The notes under the pieces are model-generated. The model worked only from the letters and a program-made list of their open reading frames with translations. It ran no database searches and was not told the DNA's origin. Shown in pieces: positions 43,410-52,494 of a DNA stretch of 64,000 nucleotides. The stretch is from Endozoicomonas sp965198415. Its GTDB lineage: Bacteria; Pseudomonadota; Gammaproteobacteria; Pseudomonadales; Endozoicomonadaceae. Within the stretch, counting starts at the first letter, position 1. Every line of letters starts with the position of its first letter. The position numbers and the translations under genes were made by a program. Location of the stretch: NCBI GenBank assembly GCA_965198415.1, contig CBDAPN010000032.1, forward strand, positions 186,001 through 250,000, written 5' to 3'.

Positions 43410-45113
43410 TTAATCCTGCGTTACCCGATTCGCCTCTTCAAGACTGGTGACCCCTTGCAATACTTTTAACAAACCCGACTGGCGCAGGTTTTTAAACCCT
43501 TCTTTTTGCGCCTGCTCTGCAATCTGCAACGAGTTACCTTCGGCCATGATAATCTGCTGCATGCCCGGCGAAATCGCCACCACCTCATAAATACCCACCC
43601 GCCCCTTGTAGCCGTTATTGCAGTTGTCGCACCCTTTTGGGCCAAAAATTTCGGCGTCGGCGGCTTGCTCTTCGGTAAAGCCCTCTTCGAGCAGTATCTC
43701 TTTGGGAATATCCATTTTGGTTTTGCAACTGCTGCACAAACGCCGGGCCAGACGCTGGGCAATAATCAAACTGACGGAGGTGGCAAGATTAAACGACGGA
43801 ACCCCCATATTTTGCAAACGGGTCAGGGTTTCAGGAGCACTGTTGGTGTGCAGGGTAGAGAGCACCATGTGCCCGGTTTGCGCCGCCTTAATGGCAATGT
43901 TGGCGGTTTCCAAATCCCGAATCTCCCCCACCATGATGATGTCTGGGTCTTGGCGCAAAAAAGCCCGCAACGCCTGACCAAAGTCCATTCCCTGTTTTGG
44001 GTTGACGTTGACTTGGTTAATGCCCTCAAGGTTAATTTCCACCGGGTCTTCTGCCGTGGAGATATTACGCTCGGGTGTATTGAGAATATTCAAACCGGTA
44101 TAAAGCGACACGGTCTTACCGGAGCCGGTAGGCCCGGTGACCAGAATCATACCCTGAGGCTGGTGCAGTGCGTGCATGTACATCTCTTTTTGCACCTCCT
44201 CATAGCCAAGGGCGTCAATACCCATTTTGGCGCTGGAGGGGTCGAGAATCCGCAGTACAATTTTTTCACCCCACAAGGTGGGCAGGGTGTTGACCCGAAA
44301 GTCGATGGCCTTGGTCTTTGACAGCTTCATTTTTATCCGGCCATCCTGCGGCTTGCGGCGCTCAGAAATATCCATGGCCGACATAATTTTTAACCGCGAG
44401 GCTATACGGGGGCTTAACGTCACCGGTGGGCGGGTCACTTCGTGCAGCACACCATCGGTACGAAAACGCACCCGGTAAGACTTTTCATAAGGCTCAAAGT
44501 GTAAATCCGAAGCGCCGCCTTTAATAGCCGACAACAGCATTTTATTCACAAACTTCACCACCGGGGTGTCGTCTTCACCGCCCCCCTGAGACTCATCGGG
44601 GCCATCATCAACGGCGCTGACTTCAAGGTCTTCTAGTTCGCCAAACTCTTCACCGTCCAAATCGTTGAAAGCGCTGTTGTCGTCCAGCGCTGCGTCGATC
44701 ATTTTATCGATCAGCGCCGGTTCCGCCAGGACCGATTGAATACTCAGGCCGGTACTAAAACGAATTTCGTCCAGCCCCTGCTGATCGGAAGGGTCAGAAA
44801 CCGCCACAAACAGATAGGAGCCCCGTTTTACCAGCGGCAACACCTGATGTTTGCGAATGAGCTTTTCTTCCACAATATCTTTTAGCAGGTGCTCTTTTTC
44901 AAATGAGTCCAAATCATAAACCGGCAGCCCAAACTCTTCTGCGGTGGCCAGAATCAGGCGCTTTGAATCCACCAGTTTTTTCTCAAACAGGTAGCGGGAA
45001 AGCGAGATTTTTGCCTTGGTAGCACTAGCCTCAGCGGCGTGGATATCGGCCTCAGCCAGCAGCTGATCGGCCAGCAAGCGGGCAGCCAGCCCGGTCAGCG
45101 GTTTTGTTGCCAT
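43410..45113 (-). CDS. pilB: Type IV pilus assembly ATPase PilB
   Basis: The predicted 567-residue extension motor has an N-terminal MshEN domain (about residues 15-150), a catalytic core with Walker A GPTGSGKTVSLYTG, an Asp box (STAEDPVEI), Walker B (PDIIMVGEIRD) and a His box (GHMVLSTLHTN). Zinc-binding tetracysteine: CSSCKTKM and CDNCNNGYKGRVGIYE. It diverges from pilA across about 415 bp. The gene that normally follows, pilC, is absent here and found at 3640-4860 on the same strand. Confidence 0.95.
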   Translation of the reverse strand: MATKPLTGLAARLLADQLLAEADIHAAEASATKAKISLSRYLFEKKLVDSKRLILATAEEFGLPVYDLDSFEKEHLLKDIVEEKLIRKHQVLPLVKRGSYLFVAVSDPSDQQGLDEIRFSTGLSIQSVLAEPALIDKMIDAALDDNSAFNDLDGEEFGELEDLEVSAVDDGPDESQGGGEDDTPVVKFVNKMLLSAIKGGASDLHFEPYEKSYRVRFRTDGVLHEVTRPPVTLSPRIASRLKIMSAMDISERRKPQDGRIKMKLSKTKAIDFRVNTLPTLWGEKIVLRILDPSSAKMGIDALGYEEVQKEMYMHALHQPQGMILVTGPTGSGKTVSLYTGLNILNTPERNISTAEDPVEINLEGINQVNVNPKQGMDFGQALRAFLRQDPDIIMVGEIRDLETANIAIKAAQTGHMVLSTLHTNSAPETLTRLQNMGVPSFNLATSVSLIIAQRLARRLCSSCKTKMDIPKEILLEEGFTEEQAADAEIFGPKGCDNCNNGYKGRVGIYEVVAISPGMQQIIMAEGNSLQIAEQAQKEGFKNLRQSGLLKVLQGVTSLEEANRVTQD

Positions 45114-45475
45114 AGCCCGTCGGTCCTTGGGGTATTTTAATGATAGTTACTATATCAGCAGTAACTAAAGATAGTTAAGACGGGCTTTCCGAGATAACTG
45201 CCTTCCTGCTGGTAAAAACCAACGGTTAGCTACGTATTTATCAGCCTGCCTGTTGCCAGTTAACCGGCTCGTAAGCCTCTGAAACCTATGCACATAATTT
45301 TTTGTAATAAAAACACGACAGAGGTATAAACCACGGTTGTGTACCAAAGTGCTCCATGATAAGGTCGGGCAACATTTGATTGGTGGTTGGTAAATACGGA
45401 CTGTATACAGCCAGCAAACAATGTAAAGCAGGACGAAAAGCGCCTAGGGAGTGGCAATTCTTAAACTTCAGGCTT

Positions 45476-45491
45476 TGGCACACTGCTTGAC
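45476..45491 (+). promoter_or_regulatory. Sigma-54 (-24/-12) promoter of pilA
   Basis: TGGCAC-N5-TTGAC matches the sigma-54 consensus TGGCAC-N5-TTGC(A/T) with GG and the -12 element at the correct spacing. It ends 36 bp before the pilA ATG, giving a leader of roughly 25 nt. Major pilins are classically RpoN-PilR dependent, so the site makes biological sense. Confidence 0.8.
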
Positions 45492-45527
45492 CATAGTCGT
45501 TAATTACATTCCTGAGGGACAGGTATA

Positions 45528-45953
45528 ATGAAAAAACAACAGGGTTTTACACTGATTGAGTTGATGATCGCGGTGGCGATTGTGGGGATTTTGGCGGCGG
45601 TGGCGATTCCGCAGTTTCAAGGCTACATTGCACGCTCACAGGTTTCTGAGGCGGTTACCCTTTTAGGTGCTTTGCAGGCTCCGGTAAATGAATATTTCCA
45701 CGTTAATGGCGAGCTGCCTAAAATTGCAAGCTTGGGTTCAGTGAGAAAAAGTGGTAAATATGTTAGCACAATCAAAGATATTGGCACTCCTGGCACATTC
45801 CAGGCTACATTCGCAAGAGGAAATACAAATTCGGAGATTGGAAACAAGACATTAGTTATACAATTTTTCAGCCTTAGCTCCCCAAAATGTATTACTGATG
45901 GAACGAATAAATCAACTTTACCCTCCGCACTTCTACCATCAATCTGTAATTAA
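45528..45953 (+). CDS. pilA: Type IV major pilin PilA
   Basis: The predicted 141 residues have a type IVa leader MKKQQG cleaved before FTLIELMIAVAIVGILAAVA, the hydrophobic helix with Glu5. A variable C-terminal domain ends with a Cys pair (PKCITDG to SICN) forming the D-region loop. The 3' half is visibly more AT-rich than the 5' half, as expected of pilins diversifying by recombination. GAGGGACAGG precedes the ATG. It is followed by a glycan ligase-like gene, suggesting pilin glycosylation. Confidence 0.95.
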   Translation: MKKQQGFTLIELMIAVAIVGILAAVAIPQFQGYIARSQVSEAVTLLGALQAPVNEYFHVNGELPKIASLGSVRKSGKYVSTIKDIGTPGTFQATFARGNTNSEIGNKTLVIQFFSLSSPKCITDGTNKSTLPSALLPSICN

Positions 45954-45967
45954 AAACTACTTGAACA

Positions 45968-46024
45968 CATTCCCACGACCCCTACCGAGGGAATGAATAC
46001 GGTGGCAGGATAATCCCTGCCACC
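45968..46024. repeat. Paired hairpins after pilA
   Basis: CATTCCC and GGGAATG (45968-45995) form an imperfect REP-like hairpin. GGTGGCAGG and CCTGCCACC (46001-46024) form a perfect nine-base stem with a six-base loop. They may end pilA transcription or stabilise its message. A further related fragment (TTCCCACGGAGCACTGTGAG) lies near 46103. Confidence 0.6.
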
Positions 46025-46152
46025 TGCAATACTTCATCACCTTGAGTGCTTCCATACGATAGCCCCACACTAAAATACCAAGTGTGTATGGAGCCACTTG
46101 CTTCCCACGGAGCACTGTGAGAACGAGGTAAACACTCCATGAATTTCCCCAT

Positions 46153-47928
46153 ATGACCATAAGAGTTTCGCTGCTTTTGCTGCTGTTTAGCCTCGCACTG
46201 CTTTGTGCTCTGTGCTACAACGGTGGTACCGTCGATCTGCTAATAGCTTCAGCCTTTTCTTTAACCCTTTTTAGTCTGCTTTGTAACGATAAAAAACAAC
46301 TGCCTTTTACCCTGCTGCTAATCGTTTCTGCCACGCTGCTGTTCAATTATCAACAGTCCATCATTAGCGAATGGAGCCTGTTGCTTATGGCTGGCTTGAT
46401 GATGGGCTTTGCTGTGTTCTGGTTTTTTTCCACGCCTTCCTTGCAACAGATGTGGCTGGCTTTGCGCTGGGCGGCGATCATCCCCATTTTGCTCACCAGC
46501 CTTCTGGGCATATGGCACTACTTGGTTACCTTGAAGCCCATTGATGCACAAATGCTCGATGCCAATGTATTTGCCATCACGCAGTACCTTGGGTTCTTTT
46601 TGCTGCTATCGCTGCCCGCTCCGATCAAGCGCAGTGAAATACTGGTACGTACGCTGGCACTTTTTCTGCTGATGTTTGCTTTTTTTGCCACTTATTCTCG
46701 CAGTGGCATGGGCGCCTGGCTAGGCAGCTTTGGCGGGATCGTGGTGTTATCACTCATAAAGTCGCTATTTCCCAAACGTTATCTGCTCAGTATTGTCGGG
46801 GTAACACTGCTGGCCTATGCCGCTGTCATGGTTCTGCCTTGGTGGCTGGGCGATGGCGTAATTGTGCGTGGGCTGGATGATATTAGCCATTTAAGCCACC
46901 GCTTGTATATTTTTAAGGCCACATGGGCGTTAATTCAAAATATGCCTATTAACGGCTACGGGCTGGGCTCGTTTATGAACCTTTACAGTGGTGTGCGCTT
47001 TGAATTTGGCTCTGGCGGCTATTTTGTTCATAACGACTATCTGCAGCTGTTGCTGGAAGGTGGCCCACTGTTTTTGGGCTTATTGCTGGCCTATGTGCTA
47101 TTTCATGGCTGGTTGGGTTTGCGCATCTGCTTTGAACAGCGTGCCATTGTGGCGACACGTAAAGCCCAATACAAAGAGCTGTTGGTTTGCGTTGGGGTCG
47201 CCATGGCGCTTTCAGCCCATGCGTTGTTGAACTATGTATTCTATGTGCTCAGTGTTCAGCTGCTGGCCGCTATGGTGCTGGCGCGCACTGTCTATCTGGC
47301 TCGTGCTTTGGGGTATTTAAAGAGACCCATGTTAGCCCCGCGACGCTCTGTGTTGGCGGTACCGATAGTACTGGTGTTCCTTACCTCTGCGGTCACGGTA
47401 TTGGGGGTTTCCAGAAAAGCATTCATGGAAGTTGGCTCCCTGCCAATACCATCAAGCTGGGTGAAGTCTACCGATTTTGCCCAGAAAGTACTGACCCTCG
47501 ACCCGGATAATCAAGCAGCTAAAGTATTTCTGTTCAACCAGCTTTTGCTCAGCGTTGAAGCAGCCCCCACCGACCAGCAACAGCAAGTTTTTGAACTGGC
47601 TTACGGCCTTGGTGAACAGGCACTCGCTGATTACCCGTTTGACTCAGATTACCACTGGCGACAGGGTTTACTGCTGCAAACGGCCATGGAAATCGGGCTG
47701 GATACGTCCATTGCCAAAGATCTCTCACCCGAGGCTTTTTATCAACAAGCACTCACCTTTAACCCCGGCAATATATTGGCCAATTCAAGCTTGTTGGATC
47801 TGCTTCTGGCTAAAGGCGAGGTGGATAAAGCCACGCAACTTATCGCTGAAGCAAAACGATGGGAGCGTCAGTTTCTGACCGAAGATCTCAAAATACTGGC
47901 AGAAATGGAGGAAAAAATAACGTTGTAG
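46153..47928 (+). CDS. O-antigen ligase / pilin O-oligosaccharyltransferase-like membrane protein
   Basis: The predicted 591 residues have about 11-12 hydrophobic segments in the first 420 residues. The Wzy_C/ligase loop is recognisable: NGYGLGSFMNLYSGVRFEFG and YFVHNDYLQLLLEGGPLFLG, with the conserved His-Asn-Asp. A periplasmic C-terminal part (about 420-591) is helical and TPR-like, as in PglL-type enzymes. Position right after pilA favours pilin glycosylation over LPS O-antigen ligation. A five-codon frame with its own AGG (46139, MNFPI) ends overlapping this ATG (ATGA) and could couple translation. Function is inferred from family and context. Confidence 0.75.
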   Translation: MTIRVSLLLLLFSLALLCALCYNGGTVDLLIASAFSLTLFSLLCNDKKQLPFTLLLIVSATLLFNYQQSIISEWSLLLMAGLMMGFAVFWFFSTPSLQQMWLALRWAAIIPILLTSLLGIWHYLVTLKPIDAQMLDANVFAITQYLGFFLLLSLPAPIKRSEILVRTLALFLLMFAFFATYSRSGMGAWLGSFGGIVVLSLIKSLFPKRYLLSIVGVTLLAYAAVMVLPWWLGDGVIVRGLDDISHLSHRLYIFKATWALIQNMPINGYGLGSFMNLYSGVRFEFGSGGYFVHNDYLQLLLEGGPLFLGLLLAYVLFHGWLGLRICFEQRAIVATRKAQYKELLVCVGVAMALSAHALLNYVFYVLSVQLLAAMVLARTVYLARALGYLKRPMLAPRRSVLAVPIVLVFLTSAVTVLGVSRKAFMEVGSLPIPSSWVKSTDFAQKVLTLDPDNQAAKVFLFNQLLLSVEAAPTDQQQQVFELAYGLGEQALADYPFDSDYHWRQGLLLQTAMEIGLDTSIAKDLSPEAFYQQALTFNPGNILANSSLLDLLLAKGEVDKATQLIAEAKRWERQFLTEDLKILAEMEEKITL

Positions 47929-47954
47929 CTACTACTTCCCCGTGAGAGCTAGGG

Positions 47955-47981
47955 GCACCTCCCACAGGGCGTGGGAGGTGC
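47955..47981. terminator. Strong hairpin between convergent genes
   Basis: GCACCTCCCAC and GTGGGAGGTGC form an eleven-base perfect stem with loop AGGGC, 27 bp after the ligase-like gene and before the convergent response regulator. It could act as terminator or as a REP variant. Confidence 0.6.
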
Positions 47982-48028
47982 AAACATGACCCCTAAAGCA
48001 TTAACAACAAGCCACTAAAAAAAACCCG

Positions 48029-48676
48029 TCAATGAGCAGCATAAGCACTTCCCACACCTACTTTTAGCGCATAACGCACCAAGCCTGTGGACGTTTTTAT
48101 ATTCAGTTTTTTTCGCATATTCTGCCGGTGGGCTTCTGCAGTTCGCACGGAGATATTCAGCCGTTCTGCAATCTCTTTATTGCACAGCCCTTCTGCCATT
48201 AAACCGAGCACGGTTTTCTCCCGTTCGGTCAGCTGATTTTGTGTAGGCGGCTTGTGCATCCTTGCAAACAGTTGTTCACTGGCACCGGCACTGAAAAACG
48301 TGCCACCACGAAACACCGTTTGAATGGCGAGGATGATCTCTTCCGCATCCACATTCTTCAGCACATAGCCAGCAACGCCTAACTGCATCATTTTAAGCAC
48401 GTACTCACGATCTTCGTGCATCGTCAGTGCCAGCACCTTGATCTTGGGGTGCTCCCGGGCAAAAGCCTCGGCGGCTTCCAGCCCACCCATGACCGGCATG
48501 GAAATATCCAGCATCACCACGGCCGGTTTTAACTTGGCGGCCAGGGCCAAAGCCCGGACGCCGTTTTCTGCTTCAGCAACAATGCGAATACCGCCTTCAC
48601 CATCAAGGCTGGCTTTCAACCCTTCGCGCACCATTGGATGATCGTCCGCCAGCAAGACGCGGATTTCAGGATTCAT
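48029..48676 (-). CDS. NarL/FixJ-family response regulator
   Basis: The predicted 215 residues have a receiver domain (VLLADDHPMVREGL with the acidic pocket; phospho-accepting Asp in VVMLDISMPVMGG; LALTMHED; switch Lys in VLKNVDAEE). A LuxR-type HTH follows (LTEREKTVLGLMAEGLCNKE, then VRTAEAHRQNMRKKL). It overlaps the upstream histidine kinase by ATGA, so it is the kinase's partner. The regulon is unknown. Confidence 0.92.
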   Translation of the reverse strand: MNPEIRVLLADDHPMVREGLKASLDGEGGIRIVAEAENGVRALALAAKLKPAVVMLDISMPVMGGLEAAEAFAREHPKIKVLALTMHEDREYVLKMMQLGVAGYVLKNVDAEEIILAIQTVFRGGTFFSAGASEQLFARMHKPPTQNQLTEREKTVLGLMAEGLCNKEIAERLNISVRTAEAHRQNMRKKLNIKTSTGLVRYALKVGVGSAYAAH

Positions 48677-50055
48677 ATAGAACCTCCGTCGTACACTTCA
48701 GCGAGGTAAAAAAGAGCGTTCACTGTCGTTCCAGTGGTCTGATGTGGCTTACCGGGTAAACGAGGCTGGCTTTCAATGTGTAACGACCCACCCAAAATTT
48801 CCGCTCGCTCTTTCATGTTGTTGAGCCCAAGGCCGGTACTTTCGGTGTGGTTAAAACCGCAACCGTTATCCTGTACCACCAAACGTACGATTGCACAGTC
48901 CTCCTGCAGGGTCAGGTTAATTGCCGTTGCGCCGGAGTGTTTTTCAATATTGGTAAGTGCCTCTTGTACAATCCGGTAAATACTGATTTCGATAATGTCC
49001 GGCAAACCATCATTAAGATAAATACGTGCATTTACGTCTATATTGCGCCGCTGAGCAATGTCTTTAAGCATTTCGCGCAATGCCGCTTCCAGTCCGAGGT
49101 CATCGAGTACAATGGGGCGAAGGTCATGGGATACCCTGCGAACCTCTTGAATCGCCTGATCCAGCATATCCATCGCTTTACCAAGGTGCGTTCGGCCAAT
49201 GGGTTGTTGCCATTTTTTATCCACCAGATTGAGCCACATGCGGGTTGAAACCAGTATCTGGTTAATGCCATCGTGTAACTCTCGGGCAAATGTACGACGC
49301 TGGTTTACTTGAAGTTTCAGTGAGTTTTGTGCCAGTTCCTGTAATCGTTGCCCCGCCAGTTTGGACTCACGGATGTTAATGATCAGCCCCAGCAAAATGA
49401 TGACAATCACCGACAACGAGAGCATCGCCACCACAGTAAAAAAAGTTTCCTGAATGTTTTTGTGCACATCTTTGCGAATGGACGCTACTTCTTCAGTGAC
49501 ATCATCAAGATACAGCCCTGTTCCCATCATCCAGCCCAGCTGCGGTATGGTGACGACGTAAGCCAGCTTATCTTCGGCACTGCCCTCGGAGGGTTTGCGC
49601 CATTTATACCGTTCATAACCGCCCCCCTCTTTAGCTTTCTCAAGCAGTGCCTGAATCAGAAATTTGCCGTCACTGTCTTGAAATGCAAAAAGGTTTTGAC
49701 CGATTAAATGGGGCTGAACCGAGTGAACAAGGTTAATGCCCTCGGGGGTGTAAGCAAAAATATAACCATCGTCACCAAACGAGAGGGCTGAGAGTTTACG
49801 CTTGACTTCAGCCTCCACCACCGGCCTTGGAACACCTTGTTGAAGCTTTTGCAAAGCGTCTTCGATGCTGGTCAGCGCCAACTGCACATAGTGGCGTAGG
49901 GATTCGCGCTTGGAGGCCAGCAGTTTTTTTTCAAAGGTCACGATTTCCTGTTCAGAAAGCTGGCGGGTTTGCCGCTGATGCACTGCGCTGACCACCACGG
50001 ACATGATAATCAGCGGTAGCAGCGCAAGCGTAAGAATTTTGATTTTTAGAGTCAC
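48673..50055 (-). CDS. Cache-domain sensor histidine kinase (NarL-type, HisKA_3)
   Basis: The predicted protein is about 461 residues. A transmembrane helix near the start (LTLALLPLIIMSVVVSAV) is followed by a periplasmic single Cache domain (YIFAYTPEGINLVHS, HLIGQNLFAFQDSDGK, GWMMGTGLYLDDV). A second helix follows (LSVIVIILLGLIIN), then HisKA_3 with the phospho-His in FARELHDGINQILVSTR, then HATPase_c (IVQEALTNIEKHS, VQDNGCGFN, GLGLNNMKERAE). GTG 50055 with GGATGG upstream is preferred; the frame can extend to a TTG at 50112. sCache domains often sense small organic acids; the ligand here is unknown. Confidence 0.88.
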   Translation of the reverse strand: MTLKIKILTLALLPLIIMSVVVSAVHQRQTRQLSEQEIVTFEKKLLASKRESLRHYVQLALTSIEDALQKLQQGVPRPVVEAEVKRKLSALSFGDDGYIFAYTPEGINLVHSVQPHLIGQNLFAFQDSDGKFLIQALLEKAKEGGGYERYKWRKPSEGSAEDKLAYVVTIPQLGWMMGTGLYLDDVTEEVASIRKDVHKNIQETFFTVVAMLSLSVIVIILLGLIINIRESKLAGQRLQELAQNSLKLQVNQRRTFARELHDGINQILVSTRMWLNLVDKKWQQPIGRTHLGKAMDMLDQAIQEVRRVSHDLRPIVLDDLGLEAALREMLKDIAQRRNIDVNARIYLNDGLPDIIEISIYRIVQEALTNIEKHSGATAINLTLQEDCAIVRLVVQDNGCGFNHTESTGLGLNNMKERAEILGGSLHIESQPRLPGKPHQTTGTTVNALFYLAEVYDGGSI

Positions 50056-50112
50056 TGACCATCCACCCTGAAGCTGTGATGCGAAACTATCGTACACAAA
50101 ATTAAAAATCAA

Positions 50113-50575
50113 TGAGTTAGGGCTTGCTCCACAGTGTGTGCCGATGAAAAAAACAGGACGGTATCACTGGAAAAAGGTTACTGGCAGCAGACTCAAATCC
50201 TTGAGGCACCAGAGTCTGGGGGCTGGTTCAGGAGTTTCGCTAAGGTCAGGTTGTTCAGGACGATGCTAAAAGCCCAGTATCGCCTGCAACGAATGACATA
50301 TTTTCCAGTATTCTAAGCTTTGTTTATCTCCAGAAAATGCTAAAAGTGCAGGAGATTAAGAATATTTGTCAGCACCAGCGCGAGCTGTTTAAAGGAGTGG
50401 TAAACCATGGAGCGTTTGTTGAGATGTTTGCAAAAGACAAAGCTAAACCTTGTGAGAGTATTGCTGCTGACTTTTTTCCGCTGCAAAGTCGTGGTTATAG
50501 GCTCAACGCTGCGGTACAACTTTCCACGAAGAGCCATGGGAAATTAACCCCTTCTGAGAATCAGCTTAACAGGGT
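50113..50575. other. Gene-poor stretch containing dispersed repeat copy 2
   Basis: Contains the repeat at 50299-50405 and flanking frames without ribosome sites. The plus-strand frame through the repeat stays open to about 50678 but runs antisense into the coiled-coil gene. Confidence 0.4.
50299..50405. repeat. Dispersed repeat, copy 2 (partner at 3328)
   Basis: Roughly four fifths identical to 3328-3434 by eye. The plus frame (SSILSFVYLQK, then QHQRELFKGVV) is intact in both copies. The minus frame keeps FKQLALVL but has two stops in this copy. Neither copy sits in a recognisable gene. Confidence 0.6.
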
Positions 50576-51163
50576 TCAGATCGCTTTTTCTGGTAAACGA
50601 TGTTTGATCATTTGCCCAAGGGTCAGGATGTCCTTACGAACTTCTTTTACTTGGCTCTCAACACCTTCTAAACGCTGATTGATGCCACCGAGCCACTCGT
50701 TGGCACTGCTGAGCCGTTCGTTGTTCTCATCTAGGCGCTCATTAGCTTCGTCCAGCCGCTCGCTGTTATCGCCGAGGCGTTCATTGGTTTCGTGCAGACG
50801 TTCGTAGGTTTCATCAACCCGTTCATGGGTGCCGTCAATCAGTTTGTTGGTTTCATCGAGCCGGACGTTGATGGTGTCGAGGTTTTCACTGATATCATCC
50901 AGTGCTTTATGGGTGCTATCCATTAATTCGCAGGTGCGCTCAAAGCCGGAAAGCGTTGCTTGTGCCAAACCGGTGACCTCTTCTTTGACGCCGGTAACTT
51001 CTGCCTGAATGCCAGACATGTTAACCTTAACGCCAATAATTTCGTGCTGGTTTTTCAGGGCGATATGTTTGATATCCGCCATCGCTTTAACCAGACCATG
51101 CATCGTGTTGTAAAGGGACTGGTGTTGTCTTTCCAGCATTTCAACTCTTGTTTCTAGCGACAT
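50576..51163 (-). CDS. Heptad-repeat coiled-coil protein
   Basis: The predicted 195 residues are mostly helical. From about residue 90 on, seven-residue units of the form (N/T)ERLDE recur eight or more times (DETNKLIDGTHERVDETYER, then LDEANERLDENNERL), with hydrophobic residues at a and d positions. The N-terminal part also looks like coiled coil (SLETRVEMLERQHQSLYNTM). There is no signal peptide, membrane helix or enzymatic motif. It may oligomerise or act as a scaffold. The DNA repeats could expand or contract. Function unknown. Confidence 0.7.
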   Translation of the reverse strand: MSLETRVEMLERQHQSLYNTMHGLVKAMADIKHIALKNQHEIIGVKVNMSGIQAEVTGVKEEVTGLAQATLSGFERTCELMDSTHKALDDISENLDTINVRLDETNKLIDGTHERVDETYERLHETNERLGDNSERLDEANERLDENNERLSSANEWLGGINQRLEGVESQVKEVRKDILTLGQMIKHRLPEKAI

Positions 51164-51596
51164 ACAGCTACCTGTCTTTTGTTGTGTTACAAAGCCTTGT
51201 GTTTAAACATTCATTTTTGTATTTAGTCATCCTTGGGGCTCTTTTCCAAATGAAAATATTGTGAAAATAGAACCCTGCCTGTACAGCTGACTGCATGAAC
51301 AGCATAGCAGAGCTTGGGAAAACCACCGGATTTATTACGGATATTTATTGGACCGATTCATCTATAAAAAAGGTAGCGTCAAATGCACTGCGCGCTAATA
51401 AAACGTAATCTACCCACGAACAGTCTGCGAACCGTAACGCAATACAAACGACAAGGGTTATGAAGTACCGAGCGCTTTGGGGTGAAATAGTCGGCGTGCC
51501 ATCCTTGCAGAAAACCACGGCCCATGGCAGCGGCTTCAGAGGCTGATGGCAGCCAGTCTGATGGTCGAAAAAACTGACCGTATTTGCACGTTGTGA
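51164..51596. other. Gene-free stretch before the DeoR gene
   Basis: A minus-strand 77-codon frame (51379-51612) starts at TTG with no ribosome site and is not supported. Nothing else recognised. Confidence 0.4.
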
Positions 51597-51685
51597 TGAT
51601 ATAATCCGCCAAATGCAGTAACCACCCTCAGTCCTGCAACCCTTTTTTATTGGATAACTAAAGCTGTCCCACCCATTTGGACAGC
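51597..51685 (+). promoter_or_regulatory. Extended -10 promoter and inverted repeat upstream of DeoR gene
   Basis: TGATATAAT at 51597-51605 is an extended -10. Downstream, GCTGTCC and GGACAGC (51663-51685) form an inverted repeat around nine bases, 38 bp before the DeoR start. That position is suited to autorepression or another operator. The regulator bound is inference. Confidence 0.45.
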
Positions 51686-51723
51686 ATTTGGGCAGCTATG
51701 CTCCATTTACAGAGGTACCACTA

Positions 51724-52485
51724 ATGCTTCCGGTTGAACGTCGCGAACACATACTGTCTTATGTTGAAGAAAAAGGCTGCGCCAACATCGAAGAGATGGC
51801 GGAACGTTTTGATGTTTCCCAAATGACGATTCGTCGCGATATTCGCACTCTCGAACAGGAAGACAAACTGCGTGTCACATATGGTGGTGCGGTGTCCAAA
51901 AGCTTTTTGATGGAAGATATTCCCTACGAAAAGAAAAATGCCGTTAATATCGAAGAAAAAAAATCCATTGCCCACGAAGCGTTGAAGCAGGTTCGTGACG
52001 GCCATATTATTCTGCTGGACTCTGGAACAAGCACGATGGCGCTGGCTAGGTTGATGATGCGGATGAAAGTCACCGTCATCACCACCGATCTGAAGATTGC
52101 CTTGCAGCTGTCCGACTCCTCCACGGTTAAGGTGTTCACCACCGGTGGCAACGTGAGCACGATTACCAAAGCGCATACCGATGTTGCGGCACTGTCTTTT
52201 TTGGATAGCATCAATGCTGACATCGCCTTTTTGGCCACTAACAGCTGGAGCTTGAAAAATGGCGTGACTACGGCTTCCAATGATCACTATTACATCCGTC
52301 GAAAAATGATGGAGCGTGCCAATAAAACCGTACTGCTGGCGGACTCCAGCAAATACGGCGCCTCCAGCATGAAAACCATCTGTCAGTTAGATGATCTGGA
52401 TTGCATCATTACCGACAGCAAATTTGATGACGAAAGCCTGGCTGCCATTCGTGAAATTGGCGGAAATATTATTTTGCCGTCTTGA
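51724..52485 (+). CDS. DeoR/GlpR-family transcriptional regulator
   Basis: The predicted 253 residues begin MLPVERREHILSYVEEKG. The N-terminal DeoR HTH (IEEMAERFDVSQMTIRRDIR, about residues 20-39) is classic. The C-terminal sensor domain resembles sugar-phosphate isomerases (HIILLDSGTSTMALARLM, VITTDLKIALQLSD, and VLLADSSKYGA). Such regulators respond to phosphorylated sugars. AGAGG upstream of ATG 51724 fixes the start. No catabolic operon lies next to it, so the target cannot be told. Confidence 0.9.
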   Translation: MLPVERREHILSYVEEKGCANIEEMAERFDVSQMTIRRDIRTLEQEDKLRVTYGGAVSKSFLMEDIPYEKKNAVNIEEKKSIAHEALKQVRDGHIILLDSGTSTMALARLMMRMKVTVITTDLKIALQLSDSSTVKVFTTGGNVSTITKAHTDVAALSFLDSINADIAFLATNSWSLKNGVTTASNDHYYIRRKMMERANKTVLLADSSKYGASSMKTICQLDDLDCIITDSKFDDESLAAIREIGGNIILPS

Positions 52486-52494
52486 GGGTGTCGT

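Noticed and set aside
43506..44321. Plus-strand frame of 271 codons
   Set aside because: Antisense shadow of the pilB catalytic core.
51379..51612. Minus-strand frame of 77 codons upstream of the DeoR gene
   Set aside because: TTG start without ribosome site; overlaps the DeoR promoter.
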